The notes under the pieces: generated by a model
The model's database searches: none
What the model was told of the DNA's origin: nothing
Seen by the model: only the letters and a program-made list of their open reading frames with translations
Shown here: piece after piece, positions 17,684-26,660 of the stretch
Layout: each line of letters starts with the position of its first letter
How positions within the stretch are numbered: the first letter of the stretch is position 1
Program-made: the position numbers and the translations under genes
NCBI GenBank assembly: GCA_016223145.1
Contig: JACRPN010000005.1
Span: 213,819-277,818 of the forward strand
Direction: 5' to 3'
DNA length: 64,000 bases
DNA from: Armatimonadota bacterium
Lineage (GTDB): Bacteria; Armatimonadota; Fimbriimonadia; Fimbriimonadales; Fimbriimonadaceae

Positions 17684-17815
17684 GTCCCTCCGCCCCTCCG
17701 TCCCTTCGTCCCTCCGTCCCTCCGTCCCTTCCTCCCTCCGTCCCTTCGTCCCTTCGTCCCACCGTCCCGTCATCTCATCATCTCATCATCCCATCACTCC
17801 CTCATCCCCCGGCTC
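17684..17815 (+). repeat. Degenerate (CCCTCCGT)n / (CATCTCAT)n tract
   Basis: A pyrimidine-rich simple-sequence run: repeated 'cccttcgt/ccctccgt' units, then 'catctcatcatc' units, immediately before pyk. Pyrimidine-rich leaders of this kind precede several starts in the window. No gene is present. Confidence 0.7.
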
Positions 17816-17854
17816 CTTTTCACCGGACTTGCGGGTCTTAACCATGGACTCCCC

Positions 17855-19261
17855 ATGAAACGGCGCACCAAGATTGTCTGCACCCTCGGACCCGCGGTCA
17901 ACTCGCGTGAACAGATCAAGGCACTCATTGACGCTGGGATGAACGTAGCCCGGCTCAATTGCTCGCATGGCGATTGGGAAACGAGGCGTCAATGGTTGAC
18001 GTGGATCAGGGAGCTTTCACCCGAACTCTGCCCCATCGGCATTCTGGTGGACCTTCAAGGGCCGAAGTTCCGGATCGGGGACTTGGCTCAGGGGGGTCGG
18101 ACCCTTCGGTCCGGCGAGATCGTCTCCCTGGCGCGAAGCGACGCCGACATCCCGGTGCCGCAAGAGGACATGATCGCGGCGATCGATCCCGGCAGCAGAA
18201 TTCTGCTTGGAGACGGCGAGGTGGAGCTCAAAGTCACCAAAGAGACTGAAGGGGTCTTCGAAGCAAAGGTCGTTTCCGGCGGCCTGGTCAAGAGCCGCCA
18301 GGGGATGACCCTCGTCGGCAGGACCTTCGAGACTCCAGCGATGACCGACAAGGACCGCGAAGACGCTCGGATCGCCTGTGAATTGGGCGTTGACTTCATC
18401 GCCCTGAGCTACGTAAGGCGCGGCGCCGACTTCGACGAACTGCGTGCGATCACGCAGAGACTCGACCCTCAGGTACGACTCTGCGCCAAGATCGAGACCG
18501 CCCTGGCGCTCAAGAACCTGGACGAGCTCCTCGGCGCTTGCGACATGGCGATGGTGGCCCGGGGTGACCTTGGTCTTCAGATAGACCTGGAGGAGGTCCC
18601 GCTCGCCCAGAAGCGCATCATCCGATGCTGCAATGACCTCGGCAAGCCCGTGATTACGGCCACGCAGATGCTGGAGAGCATGCTCCATGCCCCCAGACCC
18701 ACCCGCGCCGAGGCCGGCGATGTGGCCAATGCAATCCTCGACGGCACCGACGCCGTCATGTTGAGCGGCGAGACCGCCATGGGTGAATTTCCCATCGAGG
18801 CTTGCTCCACGATGGCCCGAATCGCCCGCGAAGCGGAGAAGCACTTCAACCACGAGTCCTGCATGTCTCGCTTTGGCAAGCGCAAAGAAGCTGATGTGGC
18901 CTCAACCGAGGCGATCGCGCACTCCGTTGTTTCCCTCGCCGATCTCACCAAGCCCGCGGCCATCGTCACCACGACGACCAGCGGCCAAACCGCTCGCCTG
19001 GTGAGCAAGTTCCGGCCCAGGGCGCCCATCCTTTGCGCGACGTCCCGCGCCAGAACTCACACGCAGATGTCGGTAGTTTGGGGGGTCGAGGCTGCACTCA
19101 CGGAAATACCCGAATCAACGGATGAAAATGTCGCGCAGGCGATCGGTGCGTTCGTGCATCATAGACGTATCAAGGTTGGAGACACCGTGCTGGTAACGGC
19201 AGGGATGCCCGCAGGGACGCCGGGCAACACCAACCTGATCTTGAACCAGGTCGTAAAGTAG
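17855..19261 (+). CDS. pyk: Pyruvate kinase
   Basis: A 468-residue, full-length enzyme converting phosphoenolpyruvate and ADP to pyruvate and ATP, the last step of glycolysis. It opens RRTKIVCTLGPAVNSREQ and MNVARLNCSHG. The catalytic-lysine region reads LCAKIETALALKNLDE, and the metal- and substrate-binding signature is MVARGDLGLQIDLEEVPLAQK. The C-domain ends GMPAGTPGNTNL. The frame is open from 17609, but that part is repeat sequence, so ATG 17855 is the start. The gene follows the repeat tract with no clear Shine-Dalgarno. Confidence 0.95.
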   Translation: MKRRTKIVCTLGPAVNSREQIKALIDAGMNVARLNCSHGDWETRRQWLTWIRELSPELCPIGILVDLQGPKFRIGDLAQGGRTLRSGEIVSLARSDADIPVPQEDMIAAIDPGSRILLGDGEVELKVTKETEGVFEAKVVSGGLVKSRQGMTLVGRTFETPAMTDKDREDARIACELGVDFIALSYVRRGADFDELRAITQRLDPQVRLCAKIETALALKNLDELLGACDMAMVARGDLGLQIDLEEVPLAQKRIIRCCNDLGKPVITATQMLESMLHAPRPTRAEAGDVANAILDGTDAVMLSGETAMGEFPIEACSTMARIAREAEKHFNHESCMSRFGKRKEADVASTEAIAHSVVSLADLTKPAAIVTTTTSGQTARLVSKFRPRAPILCATSRARTHTQMSVVWGVEAALTEIPESTDENVAQAIGAFVHHRRIKVGDTVLVTAGMPAGTPGNTNLILNQVVK

Positions 19262-19263
19262 TC

Positions 19264-19292
19264 GACTGCACATCGCACATCGCACATCGCAA
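19264..19292 (+). repeat. Short tandem repeat (CACATCG)n
   Basis: Three near-perfect 'gcacatc' units directly after the pyk stop, one of the many simple repeats in intergenic positions here. Confidence 0.7.
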
Positions 19293-19310
19293 GGAAGGAT
19301 TGAACCTTAG

Positions 19311-19368
19311 CCGCAGGTCTTTGGCCTGCGCATACTGGAGCAACATAACCGCCGGTTCCGTGCCGGCG
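19311..19368. repeat. Two REP-like small palindromes upstream of the FtsB-like gene
   Basis: CGCAGG-tctttgg-CCTGCG (19312-19330) and CGCCGG-ttccgtg-CCGGCG (19350-19368) sit back to back. They resemble other arm-loop-arm palindromes at 20411-20428, 36589-36606, 39430-39448 and 49046-49064. Confidence 0.55.
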
Positions 19369-19392
19369 AATTCTGGAAGCAGGGGAAAAGCC

Positions 19393-19665
19393 ATGGGAAG
19401 GCGCTTAGCAACCAATCTTGCCATCGTCGTCATCGCCATCTTGGTGGGGCTCGGGCTTAGCATCAAGCCTTGGCAGGGCTACCGAACTCAAAAGGGGCTC
19501 GCCGACAAGAACGCCGCGGAAATGGACGCAGCCGAGAAAAGCCGTGAGGAGCTCGCAAGGAAGAAAGCCGATCTGAGCTCACGTCCTGGCCGCGAACTCG
19601 CAGCGAGAGAACTCGGCTACATGAAGTCCGGCGAACGCCCCGTGGAGGGTGGGACGTCCGAATAA
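19393..19665 (+). CDS. FtsB/DivIC-like septum formation protein
   Basis: A 90-residue bitopic protein: a basic N-terminus, one membrane helix at about residues 7-24, a charged coiled coil (LADKNAAEMDAAEKSREEL) and a C-terminal ELGYMKSGERPVE segment. This ends like the 'RELGMVKPGE' tail of FtsB/DivIC proteins, which join FtsL and FtsQ/DivIB in the divisome. An upstream ATG at 19300 would run through two REP-like palindromes, so ATG 19393, preceded by AGGGGAAAAG, is preferred. Family membership rests on layout and tail motif. Confidence 0.7.
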   Translation: MGRRLATNLAIVVIAILVGLGLSIKPWQGYRTQKGLADKNAAEMDAAEKSREELARKKADLSSRPGRELAARELGYMKSGERPVEGGTSE

Positions 19666-19683
19666 GGGTTTGCTCTAACACTG

Positions 19684-20397
19684 ATGGTCCTTCAACTCGC
19701 TGCCACCTTTCTTCTCGCCTCCCTCCAGACCGCGCCAAAGGACGCTCAGACTCGCCTGAAGGTCGGCGATGCCTGGACCTCCACCCTCACCCAGACCTTC
19801 CTCGTACCCGGGACCGAGGAGATCGTTGAGGGTTTCACCTATCGCGTTGAAGCAAAGGTCCTTAAAGCGACCACCAAGGGCCTTGAGGTCGAAGAGCGAA
19901 CTGAACTCCTGGAGAGCCGCTTGGGGGACATCGTGGTGCCTCCACCCAAGGGCGCAACTCCCCAGATCGCAAAGGTCCTCGTCGGTTTCAACGGAGAACG
20001 GACCGTCGATCCCCCCACGATGGGCGAGCCACTCGAGTTCCGCCTCTCGCGGCTTCTTGGGTTCGTCGGGGCCAAGGCCGACCCGGCAGGCTCCGATTCC
20101 CGCTGGAGCGTGAAGCTCCCGGGCGCAGAGGGTCAGTCCGTTCCCGCCGCAACAGTGGTCTTTGAACTTACGGCAGGGGAGCAGTACAAGCGCAGACCCT
20201 CCACCTGGTATGCGGCGACGTTCCGCGAGGAGGGAGGAGGCAAACCCATGTGGGCCGCGGGGACCTTCGTGATCGACGACGCCACCAAGCTGCCGGTCGT
20301 GATCGAGGTGAATGCGGTCGATGCCTTGATTCCCGGTGGCGACGGAACGCGATACGACCTGCGACTCAGGTGGTCGACGGAGATCAAAGGGCATTAG
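19684..20397 (+). CDS. Hypothetical secreted protein
   Basis: A 237-residue protein with an N-terminal signal peptide (MVLQLAATFLLASLQTAPKD) and a beta-rich soluble body. Motifs include LKVGDAWTSTLTQTFLVPG and, near the end, AAGTFVIDDATKLPVVIEVNAVDALIPGG, which resembles lipid- or outer-membrane-associated beta proteins, but I cannot name a family. It lies 18 nt after the FtsB-like gene and may share its transcript. Confidence 0.65.
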   Translation: MVLQLAATFLLASLQTAPKDAQTRLKVGDAWTSTLTQTFLVPGTEEIVEGFTYRVEAKVLKATTKGLEVEERTELLESRLGDIVVPPPKGATPQIAKVLVGFNGERTVDPPTMGEPLEFRLSRLLGFVGAKADPAGSDSRWSVKLPGAEGQSVPAATVVFELTAGEQYKRRPSTWYAATFREEGGGKPMWAAGTFVIDDATKLPVVIEVNAVDALIPGGDGTRYDLRLRWSTEIKGH

Positions 20398-20405
20398 GCG
20401 GGCTT

Positions 20406-20575
20406 GAAGTGCGGCGGCCTGACGCCGCTTTGGGAGCAGTCGGCCTCTACGACCATTAACTCCTCTCGGGTCGACACTCCCCTCACCCGGTTCACTCTGT
20501 TCACCGACCTCTCCCTCAAGTGGCGAGGTAGTTCAGCCCTTCGCCCTTCGCCCTTCGCCCTTCGCCCAAGGGAGC
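20406..20575. repeat. Intergenic repeats between convergent genes (REP-like palindrome, family B copy, tandem repeat)
   Basis: Contains a REP-like palindrome GCGGC-ggcctgac-GCCGC (20411-20428), an inverted copy of dispersed family B at 20478-20528 (reads CCTCACCCGGTTCACT on the plus strand), and a (TTCGCCC)n tract at about 20536-20572. No gene. It probably ends transcription from both sides. Confidence 0.7.
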
Positions 20576-21634
20576 CTAGTTCAGTTTCTCAAAAAGCAAC
20601 CTTTCAAGCTCCGTGCGCGCCGCTTCGTTCTCGATCCCCTCGAAGACCTCTGCCGCAAAGGCATACACCAGGATATTCCTGGCCTCGGATTCCGGGATTC
20701 CGCGAGACCGCAGATAGAACATGGCTTCCTCGCGAAGCTGCCCAACCGTCGCGCCGTGCGTACACTTCACGTCGTCAGCGAAGATCTCGAGCTGAGGCTT
20801 GGTGTTCACGCCGGCGGTCCTGCTTAGCAGCAGCGCCTGGTTGGTTTGCTTGGCGTCGGTCTTCTGAGCGTCCTTGTAGACGAAAATCTTGCCGTTGAAC
20901 ACGCCCTGGGATTTGTCCTTGAGAATGCCCTTGTAGACCTCGAACGAGTGGCAGTTCGGCACCGCATGGTCGATGCGCGTGTGGTTGTCTAGCACCTGCT
21001 CGCCCTCGCCGACATAAACGCCGTTCAGCGACGTCTCGGCATGCTCGCCACCCACCCAAACAAAGGAATCAAGGCGCGATGTCCTAGCGCCAAAAGCCGC
21101 CGTTGTGGACCTGTAAGTCGAATCGTGCTCCTGAGTGGCCGCCATCGTGCCAACGTGGTACGTGCCTTCACTTTCGAGCTGCAGTCGAACATGGTTCAAC
21201 GCCGCGTGTGGCGCGAGGATCACTTCGGTGACCGGCGCGACGAAGCAGTCTCCTCGTAGCCCAATGTAGCATTCCGAGACGTCGGCAATCGCGTTTTCCT
21301 CAAGCACGATCAGAACACGCGGATAGACCTCGGCCCGGACGGCATCGTCGTTCGCCTGAAGAAACACGAACTGCACCGCAGCTTCCATGCTCTTTGGAAC
21401 GAACAGGTAGGCGCCATCCTCGAATCGAGCGGTGTTCAGGTGGACGAACCGGTCATCGTTGAACGAGCCCAGCTTGCCTTCGAGCGTCGCGACCCTTCCG
21501 AGCTGGCCGACACCAGCCTCCAGACCCCTGGCCCAGGCCTCCTTCAGCGATCCTGCCTCGACACCGTCAGAAAGGTCGGACAGGTCTGCAACGTACCGGC
21601 CGTTCACAAAGGACTTCTCTCTCAACTCCTGCAA
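20576..21634 (-). CDS. sufD: Fe-S cluster assembly protein SufD
   Basis: About 352 residues, a SufB/SufD-family right-handed beta-helix with the C-terminal motif DDVKCTHGATVGQLREEAMFYLRSRGIPESEAR, diagnostic for SufD. SufD pairs with SufB and SufC in the SufBC2D scaffold. The frame is open to 21700, but that part only overlaps the sufC C-terminus. TTG 21634, right after the sufC stop, is the likeliest start, with GGGGAAG upstream; GTG a few codons later is possible. It is shorter than the usual ~400 or more residues at the N-terminus. No sufB or sufS is in the window. Confidence 0.85.
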   Translation of the reverse strand: MQELREKSFVNGRYVADLSDLSDGVEAGSLKEAWARGLEAGVGQLGRVATLEGKLGSFNDDRFVHLNTARFEDGAYLFVPKSMEAAVQFVFLQANDDAVRAEVYPRVLIVLEENAIADVSECYIGLRGDCFVAPVTEVILAPHAALNHVRLQLESEGTYHVGTMAATQEHDSTYRSTTAAFGARTSRLDSFVWVGGEHAETSLNGVYVGEGEQVLDNHTRIDHAVPNCHSFEVYKGILKDKSQGVFNGKIFVYKDAQKTDAKQTNQALLLSRTAGVNTKPQLEIFADDVKCTHGATVGQLREEAMFYLRSRGIPESEARNILVYAFAAEVFEGIENEAARTELERLLFEKLN

Positions 21635-21635
21635 G

Positions 21636-22394
<759 letters not shown>

Positions 22395-22400
22395 GGTCCA

Positions 22401-22406
22401 CTTATG
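22401..22406 (-). promoter_or_regulatory. -10-like box for sufC
   Basis: CATAAG on the minus strand, 6 nt before the sufC ATG. Same leaderless-type spacing as the CATAAT boxes elsewhere. Confidence 0.35.
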
Positions 22407-22578
22407 TAGTACGGGCGAATTCCGGGCATGTCGGCAGGCGACGGTACAAAAGGGGAAAGGCGGCCCTGGCCCGGAGAACAGGACCATTTTGAATCAATCC
22501 GTACTTTGGTGTCAAGAAACCCTGTTTGTAGGTCTTTGGGACAGAACCGGGAATCTTTGCCGAAACGTATGCATTATC

Positions 22579-23118
22579 ATGGGCATGATGAGCGCACCTT
22601 GGAACTGGATTCTCGTCGGCGCATTGGCTTCGCTGGGTTACCTGGCCGTGGCGGGCACGCAGCAGAAGGGCCCCGACCCTCAGAGCCCCAAACGCAAGGA
22701 CAAGCTGATCCTAACCGAGGCCGAGTGGAAGAAGCGTCTGACGCCGGAGCAATACCGCATCCTGCGCGGCGCGGGCACCGAGTCGCCCTATTGCAGCCCG
22801 CTCTATGACAACCACAAGATCGGCTCGTATCACTGCGTCGGCTGCGGCTTGGAGCTCTTCCGGTCGGACTCAAAGTTCATCAGCGGCACCGGTTGGCCCA
22901 GCTTTTTCCAGCCGGCCGACAAGGACGCTGTTTGGACCAAGCCGGACTATTCCTTCGGCATGAGGCGCTTTGAGATTCGGTGCTCGCGTTGCGACGGCCA
23001 CCTCGGGCACGTGTTCGACGATGGTCCCAAACCGACGGGCCTGCGCTTCTGCATCAACGGCGAGTGCCTGAAGTTCGTCGAGAAGAAGGCGGAAGGGGAC
23101 GGCGGAGCAGGCGGTTGA
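22579..23118 (+). CDS. msrB: Membrane-anchored peptide methionine-R-sulfoxide reductase MsrB
   Basis: A 179-residue protein: an N-terminal hydrophobic segment (about residues 8-26), which is a signal or anchor, then a complete MsrB domain. Zinc ligands are C86, C89, C135 and C138 (HCVGCG and CSRCDG). The catalytic Cys is C158 in RFCIN, and an extra C163 follows. MsrB reduces methionine-R-sulfoxide; the anchor suggests it protects envelope proteins. The frame is open from 22246, but that region is the sufC promoter and 5' end, so the ATG at 22579 is chosen; ATG 22585 or 22588 is possible. Confidence 0.88.
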   Translation: MGMMSAPWNWILVGALASLGYLAVAGTQQKGPDPQSPKRKDKLILTEAEWKKRLTPEQYRILRGAGTESPYCSPLYDNHKIGSYHCVGCGLELFRSDSKFISGTGWPSFFQPADKDAVWTKPDYSFGMRRFEIRCSRCDGHLGHVFDDGPKPTGLRFCINGECLKFVEKKAEGDGGAGG

Positions 23119-23126
23119 AAAAGAAA

Positions 23127-23203
23127 TGGGGCGGATAACGGGTCTCGAACCCGTGACCTCCTGAGCCACAGTCAGGCGCTCTAACCCCTGAGCTATATCC
23201 GCC
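23127..23203 (-). tRNA. tRNA-His (anticodon GTG)
   Basis: A full cloverleaf read on the minus strand: acceptor GCGGATA/TATCCGC, D arm GCTC/GAGC, anticodon stem CCTGA/TCAGG with loop CTGTGGC (anticodon GTG), T arm ACGGG-TTCGAGA-CCCGT, and an encoded CCA. An extra G at -1 faces C73, the identity pair of tRNA-His, which confirms the call. Confidence 0.96.
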
Positions 23204-23232
23204 GCGTCGGGGATCGGATTGTACCCGCAGGC

Positions 23233-23238
23233 CATAAT
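23233..23238 (+). promoter_or_regulatory. -10-like box for folK
   Basis: CATAAT, 7 nt before the folK ATG at 23246 and just outside the divergent tRNA-His. No Shine-Dalgarno is visible. Confidence 0.5.
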
Positions 23239-23245
23239 CCGTTCC

Positions 23246-23770
23246 ATGGTCCTCATCGCCATCGGACTGGGATCGAACTGCGGCGACCGGCGGAGCTTCT
23301 TGACTCGCGCGGTCCAATCCCTCGATGGCGCCTTCAACCGCGTGGCCGTGAGCCACCTCTATGAGACCGCCCCCATGTACGTCCTGAACCAGCCCGCATT
23401 CCTGAACGCCGCCGCGCTGTATCGCACGGACAAGGGACCGCTCGAAGTGCTGGCCGTACTCAAAAGGATCGAAAAGGACTTGGGCCGCACACCCAGGGTG
23501 AGGAACGGCCCCCGAGAGCTCGACCTGGACCTGCTGGCCTTCGGAAGGGCGCAGCTTCGGTCCGAGCGGAACGGCAAAACTGTTTTGCAGGTGCCTCACC
23601 CAAGGATTCCTGAGCGCCGGTTCGTGCTCCAGCCGCTCGCCGAGATCGCTCCCGACCTGGTCCTACCGGGTCTCGGGCGCATCAAGGACCTGTTGGCCGC
23701 AACGGAATCGCAGGCCCAAGACGTCCGTTTGCTTGAAGATGCCGACCTTTCGCTATCTGGCGCAAGATAA
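23246..23770 (+). CDS. folK: 2-amino-4-hydroxy-6-hydroxymethyldihydropteridine diphosphokinase (HPPK)
   Basis: A 174-residue folate-pathway enzyme transferring pyrophosphate from ATP to hydroxymethyl-dihydropterin. It shows IGLGSNCGDR at the start, YETAPMYVLNQPAFLNAA, and the metal-binding signature GPRELDLDLLAFG, then PHPRIPERRFVLQPLAEIAPD. The frame opens at 23219, but ATG 23246 gives the standard start. It overlaps the following GspF-type gene by about 30 nt. Confidence 0.95.
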   Translation: MVLIAIGLGSNCGDRRSFLTRAVQSLDGAFNRVAVSHLYETAPMYVLNQPAFLNAAALYRTDKGPLEVLAVLKRIEKDLGRTPRVRNGPRELDLDLLAFGRAQLRSERNGKTVLQVPHPRIPERRFVLQPLAEIAPDLVLPGLGRIKDLLAATESQAQDVRLLEDADLSLSGAR

Positions 23771-25022
23771 TGCCGGTACCAGGCTCGACGGCGAGATCGA
23801 AGCCTCGTCGCTGCGCGACGCCCAGTTGCGACTGCGCCAGCGGGGCCTAAATCCGCTCTCGGTGGCGTCATCGGCAACCGTGGCAGCTCCCCCAGCTCGG
23901 CGCTCCGTGCCCCCTCCGGCGATCCGCGCCCAGTTGGATTCCGTCGCGGGTCAAGCCGTCCAACCCGTCCAGACGGTCAAGACCAAGTTCGGTTCGGACA
24001 AGGACCGGTTCTTCATCTTCACGCAGCTCGGCAGCCATCTCAAAGCCGGCATTAACCCCGCCAAGGCGTTTGAGAACCTGTTGACCCACGGGACACCGGC
24101 CCACTTTCACGAGGCACTCCAACAAGCAGCTCGGAGCGGGGTCGAAGGAGGGAGCGTCGCAGGAGTCCTTCGCCGATATCCCTATCTCTTTCCCGATCAC
24201 GTCGTGGCGCTGTATGGCGCAGGAGAACAGGGAGGATTCCTGCCTGAGGCCTGTGAGGCGATTGCCGCTCAAGCTGAGCAGGCGCGTAAGTTCGGCAGAC
24301 CGTTCGTCTGGCTGAGCTGGCTGACGATCATGGCGCTGGTCTCCGCGCCGCTCGGGTTCTGGGTGGTGCAAAGCGGCATGGACGCCATGCGGCTGCAGGA
24401 CCAGCAGGGCGGCACCCTACCGGGGATGCAGACTTACAGGGCAGCGCTGCTCGCCGAGCTCAAGTGGCCGATCGGTCCGGCGATGCTCGCCATGCTGATC
24501 CTTGGCACGGTCTTCATCCTCTGGTGGCGGTCATTGCGGGTAACGGCCCTGCGCCACAGGCTCACCGCCAGGCTCCCGCTCTCGGGCAAGCGCGGCTGGC
24601 ACGAGGGCATGGCGCTGTTTGCGTGGACCCTTTCGCACCTGATGAAGGCGGCCCTTGCACCCCGAACCGCGCTCCTTTCAGCAGCCGACGCGATCCCAAA
24701 CCACAGCGTGCGCGAGGAAATCCGGCAAATCGGAGCCGCCATGGGCGACAACACAGCACTTTCCGCCGCGTTTCGCGGCTCTGCCAAAATGCCACCCGAG
24801 TTTTTGGCGCTGATGCAGACCGGCGAAATGGTCGGAGACATGCCCGGGCAACTTCTGATCGTGTCCAGAAGCTGCAGCGAAGCTCAGCAGGAGGTTGAGA
24901 CCCTCTCCAAATGGCGGATCGGGCTCTGGGCGATTCTCTTGATCGCGTTGGGGTTCGTGTTTGTGGCCTGGCTGCTCTATGGATACATGTATCCGCAGCT
25001 CTTCAAGATGTTCGAGGTCTAG
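23739..25022 (+). CDS. Type II secretion/type IV pilus inner-membrane platform protein (GspF/PilC family), copy 1
   Basis: About 427 residues. An N-terminal GspF/PilC cap (MPTFRYLAQDNAGTRLDGEIEASSLRDAQLRLRQRGL) is followed by a linker, a first T2SSF helical domain (FFIFTQLGSHLKAGINPAKAFENLL) with membrane helices, and a second (GMALFAWTLSHLMKAALAPRTALLSAAD...GEMVGDMPGQL). Such proteins are the platform for the assembly ATPase in type II secretion and type IV pili. ATG 23739 is preferred over TTG 23733. No ATPase or pilin gene lies nearby. Confidence 0.85.
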   Translation: MPTFRYLAQDNAGTRLDGEIEASSLRDAQLRLRQRGLNPLSVASSATVAAPPARRSVPPPAIRAQLDSVAGQAVQPVQTVKTKFGSDKDRFFIFTQLGSHLKAGINPAKAFENLLTHGTPAHFHEALQQAARSGVEGGSVAGVLRRYPYLFPDHVVALYGAGEQGGFLPEACEAIAAQAEQARKFGRPFVWLSWLTIMALVSAPLGFWVVQSGMDAMRLQDQQGGTLPGMQTYRAALLAELKWPIGPAMLAMLILGTVFILWWRSLRVTALRHRLTARLPLSGKRGWHEGMALFAWTLSHLMKAALAPRTALLSAADAIPNHSVREEIRQIGAAMGDNTALSAAFRGSAKMPPEFLALMQTGEMVGDMPGQLLIVSRSCSEAQQEVETLSKWRIGLWAILLIALGFVFVAWLLYGYMYPQLFKMFEV

Positions 25023-25064
25023 CGCCGACCTTTGAGATGCCTTTTTGCGTCTTGAAATAGCAGC

Positions 25065-26432
25065 ATGCCCGTTTTCGAATACCGCGGAACCAACCCGAAC
25101 GGACAGCCCGCCAGCGGGACCCTTTTTTGCGCCTCGATGGGTGCGGCGGTAGAGGACCTCACCCAACGCGGCTTCACGATCGAGCACCTTCAGATCTCCT
25201 CCGGGCTCGGCGATCCGTTGGCCACTCAACAGTCCTCTCAATCGGCCCCGGCCGACACCGCACCGACGCAGGCTGGGGGTCAAGCGACCCAGCCGATGGC
25301 AATCGCTGGACCGGCGGCCCCGCCGCGCCCCGAAACGCCCTCAACCACGCCCCGCACGCCGACTTCCCCCGAAAACATCAGCCCGCTCGACGCTCCGCGC
25401 TCGGCCATGGTCACCGACTTCTTGGGCCACATCTTTGCCGTGCCGCTTCCCGCCCTGCTCTTCTTCTTTCGGCAGCTCGCCACGATGCTCAACGCCGGGG
25501 TGGGCATGGTGGGTTCGCTCGACACGCTGAGCACCCAAACCTCCGATCCACGCCTAAGAGCGGCCATCCAGGAGTTCCGCCTGCAGGCCCTGGAGGGCCG
25601 CCCGCTTACCTATGGCCTCTCGCGCTACCCCGAAATCTTCTCACCCCTGATGCTCAGCATGGTCCGCGCCGGGGAGGACGTCGGGCGGATCGACGAATCG
25701 CTGAAGCTGGTGGCCCGCCACATCGAAGAAGAAATCGCGCTGCGCAACCTCTACAAGCGCGTCACCTTTTATCCCAAATTCGTGGTGATCGCCTCGATCG
25801 CCATTGTGCTGGCAACCAACCTGATCCTCGGAGCTCTCGGCAAGGGGCCGGGGCTCTCCTCTCCGCTCACCGAACCGGCAACTTGGGTGGTGCTCCTACC
25901 GCTGATCGTCCTGGCGTTCTTCTTTTTCCGAGTCGGGGTCAAGCAGCCCAGGATTCGGGTCTTCTACGACCAGTTCATCCAGAAGGTCCCTGCGCTGGGA
26001 AAAACCATGCACCAGTTCGCGATGGCCAAGTTTGGACGTGCCTTTGGAACGCTCTATGCCGGCGGCGTGCCCATCCAGCGCGCGGCACTGCTGGCTGCCG
26101 ACTCCTGCGGCAACGAGTACATGCGCCAGCTCGTCTATCCCGCCGCCAAGCAGATCGAGGAAGGCGGGAGCATGGCCGAGGCCTTTGCGCGCACCGGCGC
26201 CTTCTCGCCGATCGTGCTCGACATGATGCGCACCGGAGAGACCACCGGCAACGTGGACATGATGATGCAGAAAATGGCGGACTTCTATGAGGATGAAGCC
26301 AACACCCGCGCCATCCAGATGGGACACATCTTCGGCGTGGTCTGCCTCATCTGTGTCGCGATGTATATCGGCTATATCGTCTTCAGCTTCTGGTCGGGCT
26401 ATGCCGCCGGCTTCGGCGGCGAGATGGGCTAA
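25065..26432 (+). CDS. GspF/PilC family platform protein, copy 2
   Basis: A 455-residue paralogue directly after copy 1 (42-nt gap). It has the same N-terminal cap (MPVFEYRGTNPNGQPASGTL...DLTQRGFTIEHLQI), then an unusually long Ala/Pro/Thr-rich linker (about residues 50-105), a first T2SSF domain (LLFFFRQLATMLNAGVGMVGSLDTL...RAGEDVGRIDESL) and a second (MAKFGRAFGTLYAGGVPIQRAALLAADSCGN...MMRTGETTGNVD), with about three membrane helices. The tandem pair may act as a heteromeric platform; the cognate machinery is elsewhere. Confidence 0.87.
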   Translation: MPVFEYRGTNPNGQPASGTLFCASMGAAVEDLTQRGFTIEHLQISSGLGDPLATQQSSQSAPADTAPTQAGGQATQPMAIAGPAAPPRPETPSTTPRTPTSPENISPLDAPRSAMVTDFLGHIFAVPLPALLFFFRQLATMLNAGVGMVGSLDTLSTQTSDPRLRAAIQEFRLQALEGRPLTYGLSRYPEIFSPLMLSMVRAGEDVGRIDESLKLVARHIEEEIALRNLYKRVTFYPKFVVIASIAIVLATNLILGALGKGPGLSSPLTEPATWVVLLPLIVLAFFFFRVGVKQPRIRVFYDQFIQKVPALGKTMHQFAMAKFGRAFGTLYAGGVPIQRAALLAADSCGNEYMRQLVYPAAKQIEEGGSMAEAFARTGAFSPIVLDMMRTGETTGNVDMMMQKMADFYEDEANTRAIQMGHIFGVVCLICVAMYIGYIVFSFWSGYAAGFGGEMG

Positions 26433-26441
26433 CAACACACT

Positions 26442-26645
26442 ACCTCGCCCCTTTTAGGAGAGGTCGGTGAACGAAGTGAACCGGGTGATGGGGCTATGGG
26501 AGATCGGTCCGAAGCGGGAAGCATCTTCGCTCTTAGCCCTTCGCGGGATAGGCGGCCGAGAAGAAACCACCTCGCCCCTTGCTTCCGAGTCCCGACGTGT
26601 CGGTAAGGGAGAGGTCGGTGAGCTCCGGCGAACCGGGTGAGGGGT
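26442..26645 (+). repeat. Two tandem copies of dispersed intergenic repeat family B
   Basis: Copy one (26442-26493): ACCTCGCCCC...GAGAGGTCGGTGAAC...GTGAACCGGGTGA. Copy two (26568-26645) has the same frame with an inserted GCTTCCGAGTCCCGAC-gtg-TCGG segment that also occurs inside family A. Non-coding, between convergent genes. Confidence 0.8.
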
Positions 26646-26660
26646 CCCGTTCGGCGAGCC

